7,820 nt of DNA from JANYCG01 sp031418395. Its GTDB lineage: Bacteria > Pseudomonadota > Gammaproteobacteria > Burkholderiales > Burkholderiaceae_C. Under the pieces are notes generated by a model. It had not been told where the DNA came from and ran no database searches. It was given only the letters and a program-made list of their open reading frames with translations. Position 1 is the first letter of the stretch. Each line of letters opens with the position of its first letter. Position numbers and translations under genes: made by a program. The DNA is taken from assembly GCA_031418395.1 (NCBI GenBank), contig JANOXL010000373.1, positions 1 through 7,820 of the forward strand, given 5' to 3'. Below, piece by piece: positions 1-5,733 of the stretch.

Positions 1-173
1 CTCAAGTCCATCAATTGCGTGAGGCCCGCCGCTTGAGAAACTGTAAGTGACGCTTCAAACCTTTTGAAAAACCGCTCGATGAACAGGTCGTTTTCCAGCA
101 AGCCCCGACGACATCGCCATTTGAGTTTGCTTAAGGCCCGCTCATCGATCAGGTCGTCGATCAATTCGTCCAT
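1..173 (-). CDS. sdhE: SdhE, FAD assembly factor for succinate dehydrogenase (3' end cut off by window)
   Basis: This small cytoplasmic protein of the SdhE/YgfY (Sdh5) family promotes covalent attachment of FAD to SdhA. The first 57 residues are visible, starting with an Asp/Glu-rich helix (MDELIDDLIDER). The family hallmark R-G-x-x-E follows at residues 23-27 (RRGLLE), within a stretch typical of the family (LENDLFIERFF). Full-length members have roughly 80-95 residues, so about a third lies outside the window to the left. The ATG at 173 begins 7 nt after the sdhB stop codon, so it should be translated from the same mRNA; no strong Shine-Dalgarno is visible and coupling to sdhB is likely. 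Placement directly after sdhB is the usual arrangement in beta- and gammaproteobacteria. Citrate synthase (gltA) commonly follows, but it is not visible here. Confidence 0.9.
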   Translation of the reverse strand, partial: MDELIDDLIDERALSKLKWRCRRGLLENDLFIERFFKRFEASLTVSQAAGLTQLMDL

Positions 174-180
174 GTTTTGG

Positions 181-885
181 TCAAACAGTCCGCAAAACCA
201 TCATTTCCTTGATTTTCCCAATCGCTTTTGTTGGATTCAAGCCTTTCGGGCACACGTCTACACAGTTCATGATGGTGTGGCAGCGGAACAGCCGGTACGG
301 GTCCTCCAGGTTGTCCAGGCGTTCTGCTGTGGCTTCGTCACGCGAATCAGCGATGAAGCGGTAGGCTTGCAAAAGGCCAGCGGGGCCAACGAATTTGTCA
401 GGGTTCCACCAAAAGCTCGGGCAGGCGGTGGAGCAACTAGCGCACAAAATACACTCGTACAGACCATTGAGCTCGTCGCGCTCCTCCGGGCTTTGCAGGC
501 GCTCTTTTTCGGGCGGAATCGTGTCGTTGATCAAATAAGGTTTGATCGAGTTGTACTGCTTGAAGAACTGCGTCATGTCCACGATCAAATCGCGAATGAC
601 AGGCAGACCAGGTAGCGGCTTCAACACGATCATGCCGGTGAGCGTGCGCATGTTGGTCAGGCAAGCCAGGCCGTTTTTGCCGTTGATGTTCATGGCGTCC
701 GAGCCGCACACGCCTTCGCGGCAAGAACGGCGAAACGAGATGGCCGGGTCAATCGCTTTGAGCTTCATCAGAGCGTCGAGCAACATGCGCTCGGAGCCGT
801 CGAGCTCCACTTCGATGGTCTGCATGTAGGGCTTGGCGTCTTGATCCGGGTCGTAGCGGTAGATGGAGAACGTGCGTTTTGCCAT
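181..885 (-). CDS. sdhB: Succinate dehydrogenase iron-sulfur subunit SdhB
   Basis: SdhB is the electron-transfer subunit of complex II on the cytoplasmic face of the membrane. It passes electrons from FAD in SdhA to ubiquinone. The 234-residue protein shows all three cluster motifs. The N-terminal ferredoxin-like domain has the [2Fe-2S] ligands C55, C60, D63 and C75; the Asp at the third position is the same as in E. coli SdhB. In the C-terminal domain C145, C148, C151 and C212 fit the [4Fe-4S] cluster, and C155, C202 and C208 fit the [3Fe-4S] cluster. The Trp pair at 159-160 (CPSFWWNP) matches the quinone-site region. Length is normal for the family and nothing is missing. It lies 46 nt after sdhA and just before sdhE in the same operon. 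Confidence 0.97.
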   Translation of the reverse strand: MAKRTFSIYRYDPDQDAKPYMQTIEVELDGSERMLLDALMKLKAIDPAISFRRSCREGVCGSDAMNINGKNGLACLTNMRTLTGMIVLKPLPGLPVIRDLIVDMTQFFKQYNSIKPYLINDTIPPEKERLQSPEERDELNGLYECILCASCSTACPSFWWNPDKFVGPAGLLQAYRFIADSRDEATAERLDNLEDPYRLFRCHTIMNCVDVCPKGLNPTKAIGKIKEMMVLRTV

Positions 886-931
886 TTATTTTTACTCTTG
901 ACTGTTTGGGTCGAACTTGGGGCGAACGGAT

Positions 932-2722
932 TTAGAACGAGCGGGTTTTGAGCGGCACGCTGTCCACCGTCAAAGGTTTCATTTGCACCGGTTTGTAGGT
1001 CAAACGGTTGCCTTCAGAGTGCCACAACGTGTGTTTATGCCACTCGTCGTCATTGCGGCCATTGGGGTATTGGGGTGAATCAGCATAGTCGTCCACACTG
1101 TGTGCCCCACGGCTTTCATGGCGGGCTGCGGCTGAGACGATGGTGGCCTCAGCGGCTTCGATCAGGTTCTCCACTTCCAGCGCTTCGATACGCGCGGTAT
1201 TGAAGATTCTTGACTTGTCTTTCAGCGCAATGTTTTTCACACGTTCGCGCAGTGCGGCCACTTTGACCACACCTTCGTCCATCGACGCCTGTGTGCGGAA
1301 CACACCAGCGTGTTGCTGCATGGCGTTGCGGATGTCGTTGGCCACATCCTGGGCGTACTCGCCGCCGGTCGTGTTGTCCAGTCGCTCAAGACGCGAGATG
1401 GTGGCAGCGGCGGCGTTGGCAGGCAGCGGTTTGTGCAGTTTATTTTTGTTGTTGAACTCCACGATATGGTTGCCTGCCGCACGGCCAAACACCAGCAAAT
1501 CCAGCAATGAATTGGTGCCCAGGCGGTTTGCGCCGTGCACGCTCACGCAGGAGCATTCACCCACGGCGTAAAGGCCGTTGACCACCACACTCTTGTTGGC
1601 GGCGTCTTGCGTGACGACCTGACCATGGATGTTGGTGGGGATACCGCCCATTTGGTAATGGATGGTGGGCACCACGGGAATCGGCTCTTTGGTGATGTCC
1701 ACATTCGCGAAGTTGTGGCCAATCTCGAACACGCTGGGCAGGCGCTTCATGATGGTGTCCGCGCCCAGGTGGGTCATGTCGAGGTTGATGTAGTCTTTGT
1801 TAGGGCCGCAGCCTCGGCCTTCCTTGATTTCCTGGTCCATACAGCGCGAGACAAAATCACGCGGGGCCAGGTCTTTGAGCGTGGGCGCGTAACGCTCCAT
1901 GAAACGCTCGCCATTGCTGTTGCGCAAAATTGCGCCTTCGCCCCGGCAGCCTTCAGTGAGCAACACGCCGGCACCGGCCACGCCGGTGGGGTGGAACTGC
2001 CAAAACTCCATGTCTTCCAGCGGAATACCCGAGCGCGCCGCCATGCCCAGGCCGTCGCCGGTGTTGATGAAGGCATTGGTCGAAGCTGCGAAAATGCGGC
2101 CCGCGCCGCCTGTGGCCAAAAGCGTGGTTTTGGCTTCCAGGATGTGCAGGTCGCCCGTTTCCATCTCCAGCGCGGTGACGCCGACCACGTCGCCATCGGC
2201 GTCGCGGATCAAGTCCATTGCCAGCCATTCAACGAAGAAGCTGGTTTTGGCCTGCACGTTTTGCTGGTACAGCGTATGCAACATGGCGTGGCCGGTGCGG
2301 TCTGCCGCGGCGCAGGCGCGCTCCACGGCTTTCTCGCCGTAGTTGGCGGTGTGGCCGCCGAAGGGGCGCTGGTAAATCGTGCCGTCGGGATTGCGGTCAA
2401 AGGGCATGCCCATGTGTTCGAGGTCATACACCACATTCGGCGCTTCGCGGCACATAAACTCAATGGCGTCCTGGTCGCCGAGCCAGTCGCTGCCCTTGAC
2501 CGTGTCGTAGAAATGGTAGTGCCAGTTGTCTTCGTTCATGTTGCCCAAGCTGGCGCCGATGCCGCCTTGCGCGGCGACCGTGTGCGAGCGTGTTGGGAAA
2601 ACCTTGGTCAACACCGCAACATTCAGGCCTGCGCGGGCGAGCTGCAAAGACGCCCGCATGCCAGAGCCACCGGCACCGACGATGACGACGTCAAATTTGC
2701 GTTTTGTGGGGGAATAAGTCAT
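932..2722 (-). CDS. sdhA: Succinate dehydrogenase flavoprotein subunit SdhA
   Basis: SdhA is the catalytic subunit of complex II and oxidises succinate to fumarate using covalently bound FAD. The 596-residue protein begins with a Rossmann nucleotide-binding motif (GAGGSG, residues 16-21). The flavinylation motif SHTVAAQGG follows, with His47 as the expected FAD attachment residue. Substrate-binding and catalytic positions are present: H244 (QFHPTG), T256/E257 (LLTEG), R288 (LAPRDF), a His near 355 (PTIHYQMGG) and R400 (HGANRLG). The C-terminal Fum_reductase helical domain is complete and ends in RSF. The next gene upstream, sdhD, ends 80 nt away. No clear Shine-Dalgarno precedes the ATG, and no earlier in-frame start exists. 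Long open frames on the opposite strand here are shadows. Confidence 0.98.
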   Translation of the reverse strand: MTYSPTKRKFDVVIVGAGGSGMRASLQLARAGLNVAVLTKVFPTRSHTVAAQGGIGASLGNMNEDNWHYHFYDTVKGSDWLGDQDAIEFMCREAPNVVYDLEHMGMPFDRNPDGTIYQRPFGGHTANYGEKAVERACAAADRTGHAMLHTLYQQNVQAKTSFFVEWLAMDLIRDADGDVVGVTALEMETGDLHILEAKTTLLATGGAGRIFAASTNAFINTGDGLGMAARSGIPLEDMEFWQFHPTGVAGAGVLLTEGCRGEGAILRNSNGERFMERYAPTLKDLAPRDFVSRCMDQEIKEGRGCGPNKDYINLDMTHLGADTIMKRLPSVFEIGHNFANVDITKEPIPVVPTIHYQMGGIPTNIHGQVVTQDAANKSVVVNGLYAVGECSCVSVHGANRLGTNSLLDLLVFGRAAGNHIVEFNNKNKLHKPLPANAAAATISRLERLDNTTGGEYAQDVANDIRNAMQQHAGVFRTQASMDEGVVKVAALRERVKNIALKDKSRIFNTARIEALEVENLIEAAEATIVSAAARHESRGAHSVDDYADSPQYPNGRNDDEWHKHTLWHSEGNRLTYKPVQMKPLTVDSVPLKTRSF

Positions 2723-2778
2723 GGAAAAGCGTTTTAATTGACGTTCGGGATAAGGTTTGGATTAATTTTGAAAGGCAC

Positions 2779-2805
2779 TGATCAGCAAAAGCACAAACCT
2801 GATCA
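2779..2805 (-). other. Inverted repeat over the sdhD stop codon
   Basis: TGATCAG (2779-2785) and CTGATCA (2799-2805) are perfect 7-bp inverted arms with a 13-nt loop. They start in the sdhD stop codon and extend into the 80-nt sdhD-sdhA gap. As RNA this would be a modest intercistronic hairpin without a following U-tract, so it is not a terminator. It could mark an mRNA processing or stabilising site. Confidence 0.35.
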
Positions 2806-3180
2806 CAGGCGCCACAAGACTTGAATTGCCCACCCTGCGCAGCCCACCAACCAAACGATGGAGAATATCTGCAACACCAGACGCAGTGCGACGCTGGAGG
2901 TGACGTAATCCATCCAGATGTCGCGCATACCAACCCAGATGTGGTAAATCAAGGCGATGATGACCGTAAAAGTCAGCACCTTCATCCACTGGGAAGCAAA
3001 AATGCCTGCCCACAGATCGTAACCAATGGGGCCTTTTGACATCAAAACCTGCGCCAGCACCAAAATGGTGAACAGCGCCATCAGACCAGCGGTGACACGC
3101 TGGGCGAGCCAGTCGCGCAAGCCGTAATGCGCACCGGTCACGATGCGGCGGGAACCAAAATTAACTGCTTTGTTTGCCAT
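2803..3180 (-). CDS. sdhD: Succinate dehydrogenase membrane anchor subunit SdhD
   Basis: SdhD is the small hydrophobic subunit that, with SdhC, anchors complex II in the inner membrane and forms the heme b and ubiquinone sites. The 125-residue protein has three predicted membrane helices, at roughly residues 30-48, 65-87 and 98-120. The HYGLRDWLAQR segment near residue 18 is typical of betaproteobacterial SdhD. H80 (HIWVGMRDIWMDY) aligns with the E. coli SdhD heme ligand His71. Y92, twelve residues later, aligns with the quinone-site Tyr83. The ATG is preceded by AGGAAA about 6 nt upstream, a good ribosome binding site, and lies 23 nt after sdhC. An inverted repeat covers the stop codon. Confidence 0.95.
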   Translation of the reverse strand: MANKAVNFGSRRIVTGAHYGLRDWLAQRVTAGLMALFTILVLAQVLMSKGPIGYDLWAGIFASQWMKVLTFTVIIALIYHIWVGMRDIWMDYVTSSVALRLVLQIFSIVWLVGCAGWAIQVLWRL

Positions 3181-3203
3181 GGAGTTTCCTGGTCTCGATC
3201 AGA

Positions 3204-3650
3204 TCAATACAAGCCAAACAACTTGGCACCCAGAATCAAGGTGAGGCCAATGCTCAGGGCCAAAGTGGCCACCGCAGAGCTTTTGCCAAACTCCTTGGTG
3301 GTCGCGGCGTGGCTGATGTCCATCCACAAATGGCGCAGGCCCGCGATGAAATGGTGCAAATAGGCCCAAATCAACGAGAGTGCCACCAGCTTGATGAACC
3401 AGCCCGCAAAAATCCACACGCCGCGCTCGAAGACGGCGGTAAAGCGGTCAAACGAAATTTCGCTGGAAATCGAGGTGTCGAACATCCAAATAATGAAAGG
3501 CAACAGCAAAAACATCAAAAACCCGCTGACGCGGTGCAGGATCGAGACGATGCCCGCCGCCGGCAGGCGGTAGGAGGGTAAATCCGTGAACACATTGATG
3601 TTGCGGAATTCGGGGCGTTGGGCCTTGGAGGTCTTGACCAGCTCAGTCAT
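3204..3650 (-). CDS. sdhC: Succinate dehydrogenase cytochrome b556 subunit SdhC
   Basis: SdhC is the large membrane anchor subunit of complex II and the first gene of the sdhCDABE operon. The 148-residue protein has a cytoplasmic N-terminus (RPEFRNINVFTD) and then the family signature YRLPAAGIVSILHRVSG. There S36, H39 and R40 correspond to the quinone-site region of E. coli SdhC. Three hydrophobic helices lie at roughly 33-57, 78-103 and 126-146. H100 in the HFIAGLRHLWMD motif matches the heme b axial ligand (E. coli His84). No strong Shine-Dalgarno precedes the ATG, but the conserved N-terminal pattern supports this start. The 187-nt gap to the regulator gene should hold the operon promoter. 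Confidence 0.95.
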   Translation of the reverse strand: MTELVKTSKAQRPEFRNINVFTDLPSYRLPAAGIVSILHRVSGFLMFLLLPFIIWMFDTSISSEISFDRFTAVFERGVWIFAGWFIKLVALSLIWAYLHHFIAGLRHLWMDISHAATTKEFGKSSAVATLALSIGLTLILGAKLFGLY

Positions 3651-3837
3651 GTAGGGGCTTTCAAGGTGTAGGAGCGATTGATGTGCGATTGAAGCGCAAA
3701 TAAAGTGCGTTGCAAATATGCGGTAACTGCGTGGTAACTTTTGACGGAATTTCAGAACAGATGCAGCTTTGGCCCGGATTTCCGTACAAGCAAAATTCTA
3801 TTGCAATGCAGCATGATGCCGCTGGCCACCCCAAAAT
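3651..3837 (-). promoter_or_regulatory. sdhC upstream region, presumed to carry the sdh operon promoter
   Basis: This 187-nt stretch between the end of the gntR gene and sdhC is more AT-rich than its surroundings and contains no gene. As it precedes a five-gene operon it probably carries the sdh promoter. I could not identify a convincing -35/-10 pair on the minus strand, so the promoter position is left open. It does contain an 11-bp-spaced direct repeat (3722-3739) and an ATTGCAAT palindrome (3800-3807). A short imperfect stem (3808-3822) near the gntR end lacks a T-tract, so gntR transcription may read through into sdh. Confidence 0.4.
3722..3739. repeat. Direct repeat GGTAACT x2, 11-bp period
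   Basis: GGTAACT occurs at 3722-3728 and again at 3733-3739, separated by 4 nt, so the two copies start 11 bp apart, about one helical turn. The pair lies 72-89 bp upstream of sdhC. This spacing is compatible with a tandem activator site on one DNA face, but with two short copies it could be chance. Confidence 0.35.
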
Positions 3838-4572
3838 TTAACTTAACGCGTTGCGGTAATGGTGCGTTTCTGTCGAATAGAGGCCACGGCGCAGCTCCAT
3901 AGGCGCGTCGTTGTACGTATAGGCGACACGCTCGACACTCAAAAGCGGCGAGTGCAAGGGAACTTTTAGGAGGGCGCTAGTTTCGGTGTCCGCCAAAACG
4001 GCGCGAATTTTCTCCTCTGCCCGCACCATGTGGACGCCAAATTCGGTCTCAAACAGGGCGTACATCGGGCCGTGGTACTGGCTCAGGCGCTCGGCGGTGA
4101 GTCCTTTGAAGGGGCCACCGGGCAGCCAGATGTCTTCCAAAATGGTCGGTCGTTTGACGAAAGACAAGATCCGGCGCGCCTGCAAGACGGCGTCACCCGG
4201 CCGCAGCGCCAGCGCCCGAGCGACGTCTGCGGTAGCCCGCAGGCGTTTGCAGTCAATGATTTCGCGCTCGGCTGGGCCTTCGCTGCTGGGGTCGCCGTGG
4301 TTGGGGATCAACTTCAAAAAGCGGTACTGGGCATGTTGCTCGACGTGGGTTGTGACAAAGGTGCCCTTGCCTTGCCGACGCATCACCAGGTTCTCGGCGG
4401 CCAGTTCGTCAATCGCCTTGCGCACTGTGCCTTGGCTGACGCGGTAACGTGTGGAAAGCTCCATTTCGCTGGGAATGGACTCACCCGGTTTCCATTCGCC
4501 CGCGAGCAGGCTTTGCAGTATCAAAGCCTTGATCTGCTGGTACAAAGGGCTGAAGGCAGGGGTTGCAATCAT
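3838..4572 (-). CDS. GntR family transcriptional regulator, HutC/UTRA subfamily
   Basis: This 244-residue protein is a ligand-responsive DNA-binding regulator. Residues 8-73 form the GntR winged helix: SPLYQQIKALI, then KPGESIPSEMEL, the recognition helix region RVSQGTVRKAIDEL, and the wing RRQGKGTFV. The rest, about residues 95-240, resembles a UTRA (chorismate lyase-like) effector domain, with PTILEDIWLP and the terminal ELRRGLYSTETHHYRN typical of HutC-type members. It lies between sdhCDABE (downstream, same strand) and mdh (divergent), so control of TCA genes is likely by position. The effector cannot be read from sequence. An AT-rich inverted repeat 13-35 bp upstream of its ATG is the probable operator, implying autoregulation. 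No strong Shine-Dalgarno is visible. I do not assign a gene symbol. Confidence 0.9.
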   Translation of the reverse strand: MIATPAFSPLYQQIKALILQSLLAGEWKPGESIPSEMELSTRYRVSQGTVRKAIDELAAENLVMRRQGKGTFVTTHVEQHAQYRFLKLIPNHGDPSSEGPAEREIIDCKRLRATADVARALALRPGDAVLQARRILSFVKRPTILEDIWLPGGPFKGLTAERLSQYHGPMYALFETEFGVHMVRAEEKIRAVLADTETSALLKVPLHSPLLSVERVAYTYNDAPMELRRGLYSTETHHYRNALS

Positions 4573-4580
4573 GGACTTCG

Positions 4581-4597
4581 ATTCTATCTTATATAAG
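4581..4597 (-). promoter_or_regulatory. Candidate -10 region of the gntR gene, overlapped by the operator
   Basis: Read on the minus strand, two -10-like hexamers lie here: TATAAG at 4597-4592 and TAGAAT at 4586-4581. Each matches the sigma70 consensus at five of six positions. No good -35 lies 16-18 bp upstream of either. The second would place the transcription start at or very near the ATG. Both overlap or abut the inverted repeat at 4585-4607. Confidence 0.3.
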
Positions 4598-4607
4598 ACA
4601 TAAGATA
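4585..4607. promoter_or_regulatory. Nested AT-rich inverted repeats, probable operator of the GntR regulator
   Basis: A perfect 12-bp palindrome, TCTTATATAAGA, occupies 4587-4598. A wider inverted repeat, TATCTTA at 4585-4591 with TAAGATA at 4601-4607, overlaps it. The half-site ATAAGA therefore appears three times: inverted at 4587-4592, and direct at 4593-4598 and 4600-4605. GntR-type dimers bind such palindromes. The position between the divergent gntR and mdh genes makes this the best operator candidate in the window. I found no second copy upstream of sdhC or acnB. Confidence 0.6.
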
Positions 4608-4609
4608 CG

Positions 4610-4639
4610 TTGACCTCCAGGCCAATTCAGAGGTAAACT
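4610..4639 (+). promoter_or_regulatory. Candidate sigma70 promoter for mdh
   Basis: TTGACC at 4610-4615 matches the -35 consensus at five of six positions. TAAACT at 4634-4639 matches the -10 at four of six, with an 18-bp spacer. Transcription would start near 4646, giving a leader of about 100 nt before the mdh ATG. The -35 begins 3 bp from the inverted repeat at 4585-4607, so a bound regulator could affect RNA polymerase here. Confidence 0.45.
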
Positions 4640-4654
4640 TCCGCGTCTTGCCAA

Positions 4655-4690
4655 GGTGGCTGTTGTGCGATTTTTTCGCCTTGTGCCACC
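4655..4690 (+). other. Possible hairpin in the mdh 5' leader
   Basis: GGTGGC (4655-4660) can pair with GCCACC (4685-4690), and inside that GCG (4667-4669) can pair with CGC (4677-4679) around an A-T6 loop, leaving an internal bulge. It lies downstream of the candidate transcription start and 55 nt before the mdh ATG. The T-run is in the loop, so this is not an intrinsic terminator. Function is unknown. Confidence 0.35.
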
Positions 4691-4745
4691 CTGCATTGCA
4701 TCACCTGATCTGCCTGCCTTTTCAACCATCCTTCGGAGTTCTCCC

Positions 4746-5732
4746 ATGAGCAAAAAACCCGTTCGCGTCGCTGTCACTGGCGCGGCAGGCCAAATCGGCT
4801 ACGCCATCCTGTTTCGCATCGCCTCAGGCGAAATGCTGGGCAAAGACCAGCCGGTGATCTTGAGCCTTTTGGAAGTGCCGGTCGAAGGCCCGCAAAAGGC
4901 GCTTAAAGGCGTGATGATGGAGCTGCAAGACTGCGCCTTCCCGCTGCTCGTGGGCATGGAAGCGCATGGCGACCCGATGACGGCGTTTAAAGACGTCGAT
5001 TACGCTTTGCTGATTGGTTCGCGCCCCCGCGGCCCCGGCATGGAGCGCGCCGATTTGCTGGCAGCCAATGCACAAATTTTCACCGCACAGGGTAAGGCAT
5101 TGAACGCCGTGGCCAGCCGCAAGGTGAAAGTGCTGGTGGTCGGCAACCCGGCCAATACCAATGCCTGGATCGCGATGAAAAGTGCGCCCGATCTGCCGCG
5201 CAAAAACTTCACCGCCATGCTGCGCCTGGACCACAACCGAGCGCTGTCGCAACTGGCCAGCAAAACCGGCAAAGCCGTGGCCGACATCGAAAAAATGGCC
5301 GTTTGGGGCAACCACTCGCCTAGCATGTACCCCGACTATCGCTTTGCGCAAATCAACGGCGCCAGCGTGAAAGACATGATCAATGACCACGAGTGGAACG
5401 CCAACACCTTCATCCCGCTGGTTGGCAAACGCGGTGCGGCCATCATCGAGGCGCGTGGCGTCTCATCCGCCGCGTCAGCGGCCAACGCCGCCATCGACCA
5501 CATGCGCGACTGGGCGCTAGGCACCCATGGCAAATGGGTCACGATGGGTATTCCGTCGGACGGCCACTACGGCATTCCGCAAGACACCATGTTTGGCTTC
5601 GCCGTCACCTGCGCCAACGGTGAATACAAAGTCGTTGAAGGCCTGCCGGTAGACGAATTCAGCCAGGCAGCGATCAACAAAACTCTGAAAGAACTGCAAG
5701 AAGAGCAGGCGGGTGTGTCGCACCTACTTTGA
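4746..5732 (+). CDS. mdh: Malate dehydrogenase (NAD-dependent)
   Basis: This cytoplasmic TCA enzyme reversibly oxidises malate to oxaloacetate with NAD. The 328-residue protein is of the type used by many betaproteobacteria (LDH/MDH superfamily, MDH type 2). It has the nucleotide-binding GAAGQIG (residues 12-18) and an acidic E43 at the end of the second strand, which favours NAD over NADP. The substrate loop is GSRPRGPGMERADLL (from residue 91), followed by GNPANTNAW (133-141). The catalytic pair is D162 (LDHNRA) and H190 (WGNHS). The frame is open back to 4656, but I chose the ATG at 4746: GGAG lies 7 nt upstream, the protein then begins MSKKPVRVAVTGAAG as in homologues, and the extra residues do not resemble MDH. 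It is the first gene of the plus-strand cluster. Confidence 0.97.
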   Translation: MSKKPVRVAVTGAAGQIGYAILFRIASGEMLGKDQPVILSLLEVPVEGPQKALKGVMMELQDCAFPLLVGMEAHGDPMTAFKDVDYALLIGSRPRGPGMERADLLAANAQIFTAQGKALNAVASRKVKVLVVGNPANTNAWIAMKSAPDLPRKNFTAMLRLDHNRALSQLASKTGKAVADIEKMAVWGNHSPSMYPDYRFAQINGASVKDMINDHEWNANTFIPLVGKRGAAIIEARGVSSAASAANAAIDHMRDWALGTHGKWVTMGIPSDGHYGIPQDTMFGFAVTCANGEYKVVEGLPVDEFSQAAINKTLKELQEEQAGVSHLL

Positions 5733-5733
5733 T

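Noticed and set aside
64..615. 183-codon plus-strand open frame opposite sdhE/sdhB
   Set aside because: It lies antisense to two well-supported genes, spans their junction, and has no family features.
1535..2737. 400-codon open frame on the plus strand opposite sdhA
   Set aside because: It is the antisense shadow of the complete, motif-rich sdhA gene. Its His/Val/Gly-rich translation has no recognisable domain, as expected in GC-rich coding DNA.
3808..3822. Possible terminator after gntR
   Set aside because: The stem is short, contains a G-U pair and has no T-tract on the minus strand.
4030..4596. 188-codon plus-strand open frame opposite gntR
   Set aside because: It is antisense to a gene with a clear winged-helix and UTRA pattern, and its protein is featureless.
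4656..4745. N-terminal extension of mdh from an upstream start at 4656
   Set aside because: The extra 30 residues do not resemble MDH, cover the leader hairpin, and would ignore the good GGAG-ATG pair at 4735-4748.
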